A DNA stretch of 36,780 nt, taken from Deltaproteobacteria bacterium (GTDB lineage Bacteria > Desulfobacterota > DSM-4660 > Desulfatiglandales > HGW-15). Of the stretch, positions 9,901-17,366 are shown one piece after another. The stretch is taken from assembly GCA_016931115.1 (NCBI GenBank), contig JAFGFM010000143.1:1-36780 (forward strand), given 5' to 3'. Below the pieces are notes generated by a model, which was not told the DNA's origin, ran no database searches, and saw nothing but the letters and a program-made list of their open reading frames with translations. Made by a program: the position numbers and the translations under genes. Within the stretch, counting starts at the first letter, position 1. Each line of letters begins with the position of its first letter.

Positions 9901-10319
9901 GCATCGAGAGCTGTGACGGAAGGATAGATGATGTTGTAAAGGCCCTGCACGCTTCAGGCATTGATCTTAATGTTCATATTATTGGTTTTGATGTAAAGGA
10001 GCGCAGTGCCAGGGAACAACTTGAAACCGCTGCCCATGCACTGGGAGGCAGGTATTTTGATGCAGGAGATGCCCATGCCCTTGCAGCTGCCCTTGAACGT
10101 ACCCTCAAGATTGAATACCATGTGCTCACAGCAGATGGCTCAGTGGTTGCGAGGGGTTTAGCCGGTGGCGAGCCTGTAACACTTGAGGCCGGGGATTATC
10201 GCATAAGGATTCTTCTTGAACCCCTCTTTGCAGAGAGTGCTATTAGTATTGCCCCAGGAAAATCAGCAGTGGTAAAGGTCTTAAGAGACAAGAATGAATG
10301 GAGGATCGAAACAGAGTAA
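6945..10319 (+). CDS. Large exported protein with two von Willebrand factor A domains
   Basis: ATG 6945 follows gaaaggg and opens directly into a signal peptide (LLRGYVLVIVCIWGWTAQGAGMA); ATG 6927, overlapping the upstream stop, is the alternative. The product has 1124 residues. From N to C I read two LamG/concanavalin-like beta regions (about 45-190 and 195-375) and a discoidin-like region (about 395-540). A PPC-like beta domain follows (about 560-645), then two VWA domains (about 647-835 and 870-1060) and a short beta tail. Both VWA domains keep the metal-ion-dependent adhesion site DxSxS (Asp655-Ser657-Ser659; Asp877-Ser879-Ser881). They also keep the TE and DG elements (GGTETL, ALDGID; GRTPL, ISDGIE). 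Such proteins bind ligands or partners through Mg2+. An adhesion or envelope-scaffold role is inferred. Confidence 0.85.
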   Translation: MKNLLRGYVLVIVCIWGWTAQGAGMAEPVMDPRSRAEAVIWSNGLTEITSAFAPDDIVSSGLIAGEAGDFRAEITLNIGGTYSSTSGILFGYINEKDLWLAGFNPQEARFEILRQTGEDVEMLASIEAEVKIGERLLFEVIVAGKRVSLVQNKKEQLSFENNSPISGQAGIGSIRITDFEVIFESVQFMKPDNSPLFMFDPVKPSWKPFRVANLTEGKGEWDSVRILLPDPQSSPKGPFTALLLDANPVGKSYRRETRILTGAKFSGLGMTGLVFGFRNATHYNLLGYKPEQGRVEIWHRSESGLEPVSAAVFDTEEEWIILSIEASGDRIRVFADEHPLMDLRDERFKGDRSGLASYGNGLKGAVWHGYTLSTGGDPLPPKLQDDLLAYELGTRALLLEPADFEEWESLVDHSILNQGLGASFSLAEARTPVSAVFAFAYQRLARIEQLEIRLDGPEEIGPVRFLSSMETPLTGFSELAVMKPVKGDKEILNIDPVKAKYLRIEIPQAGQKEGQIAEIFVRGSFLEKAVPGQPAVTSLAAGKVSPDREEREVNDTPEQGMRLTPDIWIGGKTGFGDVDHYRLNLPPQGGLVRLFGRNTGTMPASYVLLNTDGKEVKPASIEQTKEAWSASYNLGGGVFILRVMGDPLSLTVLFDDSGSMGDARDALPQLLLKIADRVGPGLRIKLMKYAATPVEIFDFIEDQKVLREAALREVTAEGGTETLIGLTGGLESLQNVTGNRALLVALDGIDGFADENGYMDFIKAAVTSKIPMYIIGISEEEDWDNEDRVLDLSDRNLLSELAWVTNGRFFINPDLNAFEKCVTEVLNALSGAVPYQVRAEYIEADLPPEPQGPGSLEVHLSPGIDKEQVRTIEIILDASNSMWGQINGKAKIEIARQVLSTLIETIPDGFHMGLRIYGHRWPINDTKACSDSELVIPIGAPDRAALLNTVKGISPKGRTPLVHSLLQTPQDFKGHPAGTVILISDGIESCDGRIDDVVKALHASGIDLNVHIIGFDVKERSAREQLETAAHALGGRYFDAGDAHALAAALERTLKIEYHVLTADGSVVARGLAGGEPVTLEAGDYRIRILLEPLFAESAISIAPGKSAVVKVLRDKNEWRIETE

Positions 10320-10359
10320 TATATAAATAAACATTGCATCTTTTATGTACTTTATATTG

Positions 10360-10385
10360 CAGGGGCGAATAATTATTCGCCCCTG
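10360..10385. repeat. Perfect 26-bp palindrome after the VWA operon
   Basis: The arms caggggcgaataa and ttattcgcccctg are perfectly complementary with no spacer. It lies 40 nt after the VWA gene stop. There is no T-run on the plus strand, so it is a poor intrinsic terminator. It looks like a dispersed REP-type palindrome, or it may stabilise the 3' end of the operon mRNA. Only one copy is seen in this window. Confidence 0.7.
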
Positions 10386-10450
10386 CCCATTTGTTTAAGT
10401 GTAGGCTTGCCACCAATGCCATTACTCACACACACCAATAGGTGAAGCCT

Positions 10451-10591
10451 TATGAAGAACTATTTTTATATGCATTAAAATTTCTTAAAGTCATTGTCTG
10501 TGGTAAATATTGGAAAATTAAGTCTGTTTGCCACAGCGCAAATAAGAAAATCGGTATTAGAACCCTGCACACCCTTTGCTTTATCTTTCAT
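10451..10591 (-). pseudogene. C-terminal remnant of a PIN-domain (VapC-like) toxin
   Basis: A 46-codon frame reads MKDKAKGVQGSNTDFLICAV and on through ANRLNFPIFTTDNDFKKF. This is the typical C-terminal third of a PIN ribonuclease: an Asp at the start of the helix (NTDFLICAVA), then a strand and the final acidic TTDNDF motif. Upstream in the same frame are stop codons (10618 region), and no N-terminal half with its first catalytic Asp or antitoxin gene is found in any frame. The rest of the 10320-10858 gap shows no other coding signal. I interpret it as a decayed toxin gene. Confidence 0.6.
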
Positions 10592-10780
10592 GAGCGCGTT
10601 CTCTGTTTTTTACAATCATAATCTATTGTACCAAACATCGATAGATGTGATTTACCAAAATCCTAGCATATTTTTTGCCGAAATATTTGTCGAATGATTT
10701 GGGGCTATTTTTTGAGAATAGCGTTTAATAAAAAGGTTTCAGCAGTCAGCCAGGTATTTACAATATATTATAAGCCTTTT

Positions 10781-10807
10781 GCTGGAAGCTGATAGCTGAG
10801 AACTGAC
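10781..10807. repeat. Copy of a gctgatagctga-type dispersed repeat
   Basis: The segment contains gaagctgatagctgagaac. The reverse complement of 28651-28686 contains the closely related gaaagctgatagctgaacg. Both lie in intergenic debris next to remnants (a PIN fragment here, a mutL fragment there). They look like a low-complexity dispersed repeat with no coding capacity. Confidence 0.45.
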
Positions 10808-10858
10808 CTCTTTCATGCTAAAAAATCAGATTTTGAATAAATTCCATCTTTATCACTA

Positions 10859-11270
10859 TTAATTAAAGACCTTATCAAAAAGCCCTCTTACACCCTTTCT
10901 CACCTCATCTACTGTTGCGTTCTTTACCTCATCCCTGGCCGCCTGTCCTACATCCTTTGCATCCTGAGATATGGCATTTTCCGATTCACTGTATTCTTCG
11001 TTTCCAGGGTATTCCTGATCTTCCTGCATCTCATTCATGGCTGAATCCATATCAAACACCTCAGCACCGGAAGGCAATTCAAAAAAGGAATCATCCATTG
11101 ATGCATTCTTAAGGCTCTTTAGCTTCATATCAGTACCCATACGAATCATCACACCGTAGTTGTTCTCCTTGGCAATCCTGTTACTTTTTTCAAGAAGCTG
11201 AGATATCGCCTGCAATGAGAGGCGCTGAAAACAAAAAACAAATACAAACCAACAAAAACTTTTTAAACAT
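10859..11270 (-). pseudogene. Small exported protein with an apparent frameshift after the signal peptide
   Basis: ATG 11270 has an ideal Shine-Dalgarno (aaggag, 5-6 nt upstream) and encodes a textbook signal peptide, MFKKFLLVCICFLFSAPLIA. That frame ends at a TGA (11190-11192). The conserved-looking body (AISQLLEKSNRIAKENNYG onward, about 115 residues, ending at 10859) lies in the next frame, whose only start is a TTG at 11215 without a Shine-Dalgarno. The parsimonious reading is one gene with a 1-nt indel near 11190-11215, either a real mutation or a sequence error. The body is acidic and Met/Glu-rich (DMDSAMNEMQEDQEY) and ends VRKGVRGLFDKVF; the family is not recognised. It starts 27 nt after the sulfatase gene and is probably cotranscribed with it. 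Confidence 0.6.
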
Positions 11271-11297
11271 ATTTTCTCCTTTAATGTGCTTTAACGT

Positions 11298-12950
11298 TTA
11301 TTTACCAATCCCATTTGCATAGGAATCTTCGCTGATAACCTCCATCAGTCTGCAATAATGCCACTCCTTATCTTTAGATGTGAGAGTCCCTGCCTTATAT
11401 TTTTCGCATGTACCAGGTTTTTCAAGGGGATATTCTTCCAGCGGGTCGTTATCAAGATCATAAAAGGTACAGTTTTTATCTTCAAACCCGCCCGCACATA
11501 TCACCTTGTATCTTGCATTACGAGCGCCTACATGCTGTGTTCCATTTGTCATAAGATTTATGGATTCTGAAAGTACAAATCCCCTGTCAGGGTCACGCAC
11601 TCTATCCTTCTTACCAAAAATGATTGGAGACAATGATACAGAATCAAGAGAAACCATCCAATTCCCTTCACTGTTGCTTACCTCTTCAGGTAACTTAAGC
11701 CCGGCAATGGAAAGCACGGTAGAAAAGAGGTCTGCCACATGGATTATTTCGCTATTCTTTGAACCCGCCTTAATCTCCGGACCCTTAATTACCATAGGCA
11801 CAAGCGCCCCGCTTTCAAAGGTAGTACCCTTTCCACGTCCCTTTCTGGTGATATACATATTGTCTATATACTCAAGCCCTTGTCTTTCATACATAGGTGT
11901 GCCGTTATCACTTACAAAAATAACATAGGTATTTGGATCAAGGGCATTTACTGCATCAAGCAGTTTGCCTGTAATGGTATCAAGGGAATTCGTCATTGCC
12001 CTCATAAGTGATTCATCACTGCAATTACCGGCACTGTTAGATCCGAACTGCCCGCCGCATGCCTTCATCTCTTCAATGCTTTTGGCATCCATTGTATCCA
12101 TATTGGGTACGGCCATTGCATTAGGTTGCTGGATAATAGTGGTATGTGACAGGTTATATGCAACCCATGCAAACCAGGGTTTATCAGGGGTTTCCCTTTC
12201 TTTTTTTGTAATCCACTCTATTGCATCAGCAATCTTTACAACAGGTGAATAGTTGGTTGGTGCTATGCCTGGCAAAGACTTGACAGGGGCTTTTTCAGTT
12301 CTCCAGACATTTGCAGGCGTTTCTTCATCCTGGATATGATAGTCATAATCCCAGAAACTCTTTATTGCAGCATGCAGGTTACCCCTGAAAAGATCAAAAC
12401 CAGCCTCCTTTGGCTTCATACCCGGATAATCAGGTCCATTTCCATTTCCCGGAAGCCCTGCCAGATGCCATTTGCCGAATAATGCCGTGCTGTAGCCGCC
12501 TTCATCCTTTAATTTTTTTACGAAGGTGGTATGTTTTTGTGAAAGTGCATCAGCATAGGTGAGCACCTTTGCCTTTTTACCAAAAAGACCGGTAATGATA
12601 GCCGACCTTGTTGGTGAGCAGAAAGGATGCGCCCAGACATTGGTAAATACCATACCCTCACTTGATAGTTTATCAAGCCTCGGGGTGGAGGCAGGAAGCC
12701 CCCTGATGGATTTATATCCTGCATGATTATGGCCTGATGGCCCGTACTTTTTTTCAAGATCATCTATAAGGCCAGGGTACATGCCAGAGGTGACATCAAC
12801 TCCAAAGTCATCAGCAATAATGAGGAGTATGTTGGGCTGTTTTTGTTTTTCAGGTTTATCACCCATCGCCTGCGAAACAGTGCTAAGGCATATAAGCATA
12901 AAAAAGAGTAATAGACATGGGGTTTTTCCGGGTACTATTATTTTTTGCAT
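11298..12950 (-). CDS. Exported arylsulfatase-type sulfatase
   Basis: The 550-residue precursor has a Sec signal (PCLLLFFMLICLSTVSQAMG). The sulfatase fold follows: NILLIIADDFG with metal-binding Asp47-Asp48, and Cys111-Ser-Pro-Thr-Arg115, the C-x-P-x-R site whose Cys is converted to formylglycine. LFGKWHLAGLPGNG and the VIFVSDNGTPMYERQG metal site are also present. The family hydrolyses sulfate esters in the periplasm, but the substrate cannot be predicted from sequence. Activity needs a maturation enzyme (FGE or anSME), and none is encoded in this window. The start is supported by gagaggag upstream of ATG 12950. A small exported protein gene follows closely. Confidence 0.92.
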   Translation of the reverse strand: MQKIIVPGKTPCLLLFFMLICLSTVSQAMGDKPEKQKQPNILLIIADDFGVDVTSGMYPGLIDDLEKKYGPSGHNHAGYKSIRGLPASTPRLDKLSSEGMVFTNVWAHPFCSPTRSAIITGLFGKKAKVLTYADALSQKHTTFVKKLKDEGGYSTALFGKWHLAGLPGNGNGPDYPGMKPKEAGFDLFRGNLHAAIKSFWDYDYHIQDEETPANVWRTEKAPVKSLPGIAPTNYSPVVKIADAIEWITKKERETPDKPWFAWVAYNLSHTTIIQQPNAMAVPNMDTMDAKSIEEMKACGGQFGSNSAGNCSDESLMRAMTNSLDTITGKLLDAVNALDPNTYVIFVSDNGTPMYERQGLEYIDNMYITRKGRGKGTTFESGALVPMVIKGPEIKAGSKNSEIIHVADLFSTVLSIAGLKLPEEVSNSEGNWMVSLDSVSLSPIIFGKKDRVRDPDRGFVLSESINLMTNGTQHVGARNARYKVICAGGFEDKNCTFYDLDNDPLEEYPLEKPGTCEKYKAGTLTSKDKEWHYCRLMEVISEDSYANGIGK

Positions 12951-12974
12951 AGGTATCTCCTCTCTATAAATAGA

Positions 12975-13003
12975 TTAACAAACGATAAAACCACAATTGT
13001 TAA
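12975..13003. promoter_or_regulatory. Inverted repeat upstream of the sulfatase gene, possible operator
   Basis: ttaacaa (12975-12981) and ttgttaa (12997-13003) form a 7-bp dyad with 15 nt between the arms, 25 nt before the sulfatase start on the minus strand. The size and position suit a dimeric repressor or activator site, but no regulator gene is adjacent. Confidence 0.35.
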
Positions 13004-13085
13004 TTTCTCCCTATTTCCTCAGCCGGAGGCATATTATGGCAGCCTTGAAACCTTGTCAAGATCGCACTTTTATACCTTCATAGTA

Positions 13086-13114
13086 TTGACTCATAAATTA
13101 ATAGATACTATTGT
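13086..13114 (+). promoter_or_regulatory. Putative promoter of the cytochrome b/Rieske/cytochrome c operon
   Basis: TTGACT (13086-13091), 17-nt spacer, TATTGT (13109-13114). The predicted leader of about 50 nt contains a short repeat (13142-13160) and no clear Shine-Dalgarno before ATG 13170. Confidence 0.5.
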
Positions 13115-13141
13115 GGCCCTGTTCTAATGAATATTTTTTAT

Positions 13142-13160
13142 TACCTGAATTTTGCATCGG
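13142..13160 (+). repeat. Partial copy of the MITE-like element of 31038-31113
   Basis: tacctgaattttgcatcgg is identical over 19 nt to the minus strand of 31093-31111, and a few further bases match (ttt..gt). It lies in the leader of the cytochrome b gene, 9 nt before its start codon. Confidence 0.55.
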
Positions 13161-13169
13161 ATTTCGTAG

Positions 13170-14450
13170 ATGAATAAAAGCCTGATATTACATTTCAGAC
13201 CCAAAATGGTTGACGCAAGGGCATTAAGGTTTTCCATGACCTTTGGGCTTGGAGGCATGGCCCTGGTACTGGTGTTTATTCTCTTTTTCACAGGGCTTCT
13301 TCTTAAATTTTATTATTTGCCATTTCCGGAAAAGGCGCACGACTCCATCCTCTATATCAGGAACAGTGTCTTATTCGGGGCATTCATCCGCAATATCCAT
13401 TTCTGGTCTGCAAATTTTCTAATTGTTATTACATTTCTCCATTTTTTGAGGGTATTTTTTACATCTGCATTTCATCAGCCAAGGGGTGTTAACTGGATTA
13501 TTGGCCTTGGACTGTTGATAATTGTCCTCTCATTCAATTTTACAGGTTACCTACTGCCGTGGGATCAACTCTCTTTCTGGGCAGTAACCATCTGTACAGG
13601 GATGCTTGAGTATATCCCTCTCACAGGTAAATGGCTTCAGAGTATGACAAGGGGAGGATTAGAGGTGGGCGCGCCCACATTATCTATATTTTTTGCTGCT
13701 CATACAGCATTACTTCCCGGTGCAATGATAATCCTTCTGCCATTCCATTTCTGGCGGGTTCGCAAGGCAGGAGGTATAGCGCTGTCAGAAATTATTGATG
13801 GTGATAAAGAAAAATACAGGGTAAAGGCCATACCTTATCTTTTATTAAGGGAGGTGGTTACTGCCCTTGTCCTGATAGCCCTTATACTTATCTTATCTAT
13901 CATATTCGATGCACCTACAGGGGATAAGGCCAATCCGGGGCTGAGCCCAAATCCATCCAAGGCGCCCTGGTATTTTATGGGGTTTCAGGAGATACTCCTT
14001 CACATACATCCATTTTTTGCAGTATGTATAATCCCTGTAATAATCCTTATCTTTTTATTAGTGTTGCCATTCATAAAATATGTTTCAAACTCTAAAGGTG
14101 TCTGGTTTATATCCGGAAGGGGTAAAAAGAGCGCCTTTTTTTCATTCATCCTTGCCTTGGTTCTATCAATAATTGTTGTTATAACTGATGAGTTCATTCC
14201 TGATTTCTCAGCAATGCTGCCAGGTATACCCATGCTGGTCAGTAACGGTTTAATTCCATGTTTTATAATGGCTCTGGCATTTGCTATTTTTTATTTTTTA
14301 TTGAATAAGATATACAGACCTGACAGGAATGAAAATGTCCAGGCTGTATTTGTATTTATATTTTCCGTGTTCATCACCTTTATGATTACTGGCATATGGT
14401 TCAGAGGATCATCAATGAAACTTGTATGGCCTTGGCTATTGGCAGGTTAA
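13170..14450 (+). CDS. Cytochrome b/b6-type subunit of an alternative bc complex
   Basis: A 426-residue membrane protein with a diheme four-helix N-terminal domain and a C-terminal extension. Haem ligands are His77, His91, His178 and His193. The 14 and 15 residue spacings are those of cytochrome b6, not of mitochondrial cytochrome b. The quinol-site region carries PWDQLSFWAV (FTGYLLPWDQ). The C-terminal part (SPNPSKAPWYFMGFQEILLHIHPF) corresponds to b6f subunit IV, so the b6 and IV modules are fused. It would oxidise quinol and pass electrons to the Rieske protein and low-potential haems. It heads an operon, with the Rieske gene 28 nt downstream. No c1 or cytochrome f gene follows; an octaheme cytochrome takes that place. 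Confidence 0.92.
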   Translation: MNKSLILHFRPKMVDARALRFSMTFGLGGMALVLVFILFFTGLLLKFYYLPFPEKAHDSILYIRNSVLFGAFIRNIHFWSANFLIVITFLHFLRVFFTSAFHQPRGVNWIIGLGLLIIVLSFNFTGYLLPWDQLSFWAVTICTGMLEYIPLTGKWLQSMTRGGLEVGAPTLSIFFAAHTALLPGAMIILLPFHFWRVRKAGGIALSEIIDGDKEKYRVKAIPYLLLREVVTALVLIALILILSIIFDAPTGDKANPGLSPNPSKAPWYFMGFQEILLHIHPFFAVCIIPVIILIFLLVLPFIKYVSNSKGVWFISGRGKKSAFFSFILALVLSIIVVITDEFIPDFSAMLPGIPMLVSNGLIPCFIMALAFAIFYFLLNKIYRPDRNENVQAVFVFIFSVFITFMITGIWFRGSSMKLVWPWLLAG

Positions 14451-14478
14451 CAGATTCAAAGGTTAAAAGGTTTAATGT

Positions 14479-15006
14479 ATGGCAGATACTGATAATAAGG
14501 AAAAATCTAATCTCCAGCCTTCACGCCGGTCTTTCCTGAATACAATCTGGGCCGCACTAGGAATCCTGGCTGCTTTGGAACTGATATTTATGGTATTCAC
14601 CTATCTAGGCAGGAAAAAACCTGGAGCCCAAAAGGAGCAGAGTGAAAGGTTAATCGATGCAGGTATCATTGACAAATATCCTGTGGGTTCAGTCACTGCA
14701 AACATCATGGGTAAATTTTATCTGTGCAGGATGGAGGATGGCGGTTTTATTGCCCTTTCCAGTAAATGTACACATCTGGGTTGCACTGTACCCTGGGATG
14801 ATAAGGGAAAAAGGTTCATATGCCCCTGCCACGGATCATCATTTGATATATCTGGTGCAGTAATATCCTCACCTGCACCAAGACCTCTTGATATGTACCC
14901 GGTGCACATAGAAAATAACACCATAATAGTAGATACCGGCAAACTACTAAAAAGAAATGAATTTCTTAAAACCCAGCTTGTATATACAAAAAAGGTCAGC
15001 AAATGA
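14479..15006 (+). CDS. Rieske [2Fe-2S] protein of the bc complex
   Basis: The 175-residue protein has a twin-arginine motif (SRRSFLN, residues 16-22) before a single membrane anchor (IWAALGILAALELIFMVFTYLG), as in Tat-exported Rieske proteins. The cluster motifs CTHLGC (Cys97, His99, Cys102) and CPCHGSSF (Cys115, Cys117, His118) are intact, as is a PAPRPLDMYPV loop. It would shuttle electrons from quinol at cytochrome b to the cytochrome c subunit. It overlaps the next gene by 4 nt (ATGA), indicating translational coupling. Confidence 0.95.
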   Translation: MADTDNKEKSNLQPSRRSFLNTIWAALGILAALELIFMVFTYLGRKKPGAQKEQSERLIDAGIIDKYPVGSVTANIMGKFYLCRMEDGGFIALSSKCTHLGCTVPWDDKGKRFICPCHGSSFDISGAVISSPAPRPLDMYPVHIENNTIIVDTGKLLKRNEFLKTQLVYTKKVSK

Positions 15007-17312
15007 GGGCATGGAAACTAACAGGCCTCGTGGCAACCATCATTATTACCCTCTCCTTCCCCCTGTACCTTTTCAAGGTGTCGATATTTCCAGATCATAC
15101 TGGCGCTGACCGAATAAAGGATGATAACACCTTTATGGGCTCCATTAAATGTGCAGAGTGCCACAGAAATGAATATGAGAGTTGGAAGGATTCCCATCAT
15201 GATCATGCCATGGAGATAGCCACAAAAGAAACAGTGCTTGGTGATTTCAACAATGCCCTGTTTACAAACAATGGGGTTACAACCAGGTTTTATAAAAAAG
15301 GGAAGCGCTTTTTTGTCAATACATCGGGACCAGATGGCCGAATGATGGATTTCGAGGTAACCTATACCTTTGGATGGTTCCCTTTACAGCAGTATCTTGT
15401 ACCCTTTGATGGGGGGAGGCTCCAGTGCCTGCCCATTGCATGGGACTCACGAGATAATAAATGGTATGACCTAAACGAGGACATTAAGATTGCCCATGAT
15501 GACTGGCTTTACTGGTCAAATGCTGGCCAGAACTGGAACGGGATGTGTGCAGAGTGCCATTCCACAAACCTTAAAAAAAATTATGACCTTAATAGCAATA
15601 CATATAATACTACATGGTCAGACATCGATGTCGGTTGCGAGTCCTGTCATGGCCCCGGTTTTAACCATGTACAATGGGCTGAGACCCCTGAAATGGGGAG
15701 ACCTTTTGTTCAGAACTATAATCTAAAGGTAAAGACCTCAGGGATTTCTTCCTATGAACTTGTGGGTCAATGCGCACCCTGTCACAGCAGGCGCGCTATC
15801 CTGGGGGATTACACCCATTCAGAACCTGACCTCCTTGATGTAATGCTTCCCTCTCTTCTCACACCTGAGCTTTATTTTAATGACGGCCAGATACTTGAAG
15901 AGGTCTATGAATATGGTTCATTTACCCAGAGCAAGATGTATCATCGTGATGTGAAGTGCAGTGACTGCCATGATGTGCACAGCATAAAGCCAATAAAGGA
16001 TGGCAATGCCCTCTGCCTTACATGCCACAGGGCAAATGAGTATGACACATACAACCACCATTTCCATAAAAAAAATGGGGAAACAGGTGAACCCGTCAGG
16101 TCACAGGATGGCTCTATATTATTTGATGTAGGTACCGGTTCTGAGTGCACCAACTGCCATATGCCGGGCAAAAACTATATGGTTATAGACTACAGGCTTG
16201 ACCACAGCCTTCGTGTACCAAGGCCCGATTTGAGTGAAAAGACAGGCGCCCCCAATGCATGCAGCAGATGCCACTCTGATAAGACGAACAAATGGTCTGA
16301 TGAATGGATAACGAAATGGTATGGGCCCGGCAGGAAAGGCCATTATGGCGAAATATTAACTGCCGGAAGGGGTAATGCCCCCGGTGCGTTTGATGATCTC
16401 AAAAAACTGGCGCTTGACTCCCTTTACCCTGTAATTGTAAGGGCCACAGCGTTATCCCTTTTAAGTTCATACCCTTTATCAGAGACATTAAGGGCATATG
16501 AGATATCGCTCATGGATAGTGAACCCATGATAAGAAGGGCAGCAATAGAGTCTCTTAATTCGCTTGAGAATAAGGATAAGGCAAGGCTGATTGTGCCGCT
16601 CTTATATGACCCTGTAAAGGCCGTTCGTATACAGGCGGCATCAGCACTGGCTGGGATTCCACCCGAACTACTGGATAATGATCAGAACAGGGTATTAAAG
16701 AGGGTTACTGATGAATTTATATCAGCAATGGAATACTCAGGGGATTTTTCTTTCGGCAGGTTCAATCTGGGTAATCTATACAGGGCATTAAAGGATAATA
16801 AAAAGGCTATCGGGCATTTTAATGCAGCAGCTCAGATAGATAAACTGTTTTATCCTGCCAGGGTAAACCTTGCCATGCTCTATAACGAGCAGGGTGATAA
16901 GGAAAAGGCAGAAGAGATATTCCGTGACACACTTAAGGATAATCCAAACCTTCATGAAATAGCCTACTCACTTGCCCTGCTTCTCGCTGAAAAAGAGGAA
17001 TATAATGAGGCTGCCATATTTATGGGTAAGGCAGCGAAGAACATGCCCCTTGATGCAAGGGCGCATTATAATTACGGATTGCTCTTACAGTTTATTAACC
17101 TTGACAGGGAATCAGAACTGGAGCTTAAAAAGGCAGTTGATATAGAACCGGGCAATATGGATTTTCTATATGCCCTTTTTGATTTCTATTTTAAGAGGTC
17201 AGAGTTCAATATGGCAAAAGAGATTGCAGATCAAATGATGATGAGGGAACCCGGATCACCCGCAATAAAAGAGATATTGGATATGGTAAGAGGAAGAATA
17301 AAACCGGAATAA
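15003..17312 (+). CDS. Octaheme cytochrome c with HEAT-like and TPR repeats
   Basis: A 769-residue protein with one N-terminal membrane/signal segment (LVATIIITLSFPLYLF). Eight CxxCH haem-binding motifs follow, in order CAECH, CAECH, CESCH, CAPCH, CSDCH, CLTCH, CTNCH and CSRCH, all between residues about 50 and 430. After them comes a HEAT-like helical segment (about 470-560) and then four to five TPRs (about 575-765; for example FGRFNLGNLYRALKDNKKAIGHF). Coupled to cytochrome b and Rieske, it most likely replaces cytochrome c1/f as electron exit. The TPR tail could dock a periplasmic partner or assembly factor. Its haem arrangement resembles the cytochrome c554/OTR/HAO superfamily, but an enzymatic function is not shown. 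No terminator is evident downstream. Confidence 0.93.
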   Translation: MRAWKLTGLVATIIITLSFPLYLFKVSIFPDHTGADRIKDDNTFMGSIKCAECHRNEYESWKDSHHDHAMEIATKETVLGDFNNALFTNNGVTTRFYKKGKRFFVNTSGPDGRMMDFEVTYTFGWFPLQQYLVPFDGGRLQCLPIAWDSRDNKWYDLNEDIKIAHDDWLYWSNAGQNWNGMCAECHSTNLKKNYDLNSNTYNTTWSDIDVGCESCHGPGFNHVQWAETPEMGRPFVQNYNLKVKTSGISSYELVGQCAPCHSRRAILGDYTHSEPDLLDVMLPSLLTPELYFNDGQILEEVYEYGSFTQSKMYHRDVKCSDCHDVHSIKPIKDGNALCLTCHRANEYDTYNHHFHKKNGETGEPVRSQDGSILFDVGTGSECTNCHMPGKNYMVIDYRLDHSLRVPRPDLSEKTGAPNACSRCHSDKTNKWSDEWITKWYGPGRKGHYGEILTAGRGNAPGAFDDLKKLALDSLYPVIVRATALSLLSSYPLSETLRAYEISLMDSEPMIRRAAIESLNSLENKDKARLIVPLLYDPVKAVRIQAASALAGIPPELLDNDQNRVLKRVTDEFISAMEYSGDFSFGRFNLGNLYRALKDNKKAIGHFNAAAQIDKLFYPARVNLAMLYNEQGDKEKAEEIFRDTLKDNPNLHEIAYSLALLLAEKEEYNEAAIFMGKAAKNMPLDARAHYNYGLLLQFINLDRESELELKKAVDIEPGNMDFLYALFDFYFKRSEFNMAKEIADQMMMREPGSPAIKEILDMVRGRIKPE

Positions 17313-17366
17313 AATACTGCTTATCTCTTTAAAAATCATTTTAATACACAACCCCTGCTCATTTTT

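Noticed and set aside
10494-10697. Plus-strand 67-codon frame in the gap after the VWA operon
   Set aside because: No Shine-Dalgarno or family resemblance; it is antisense to the PIN-toxin remnant.
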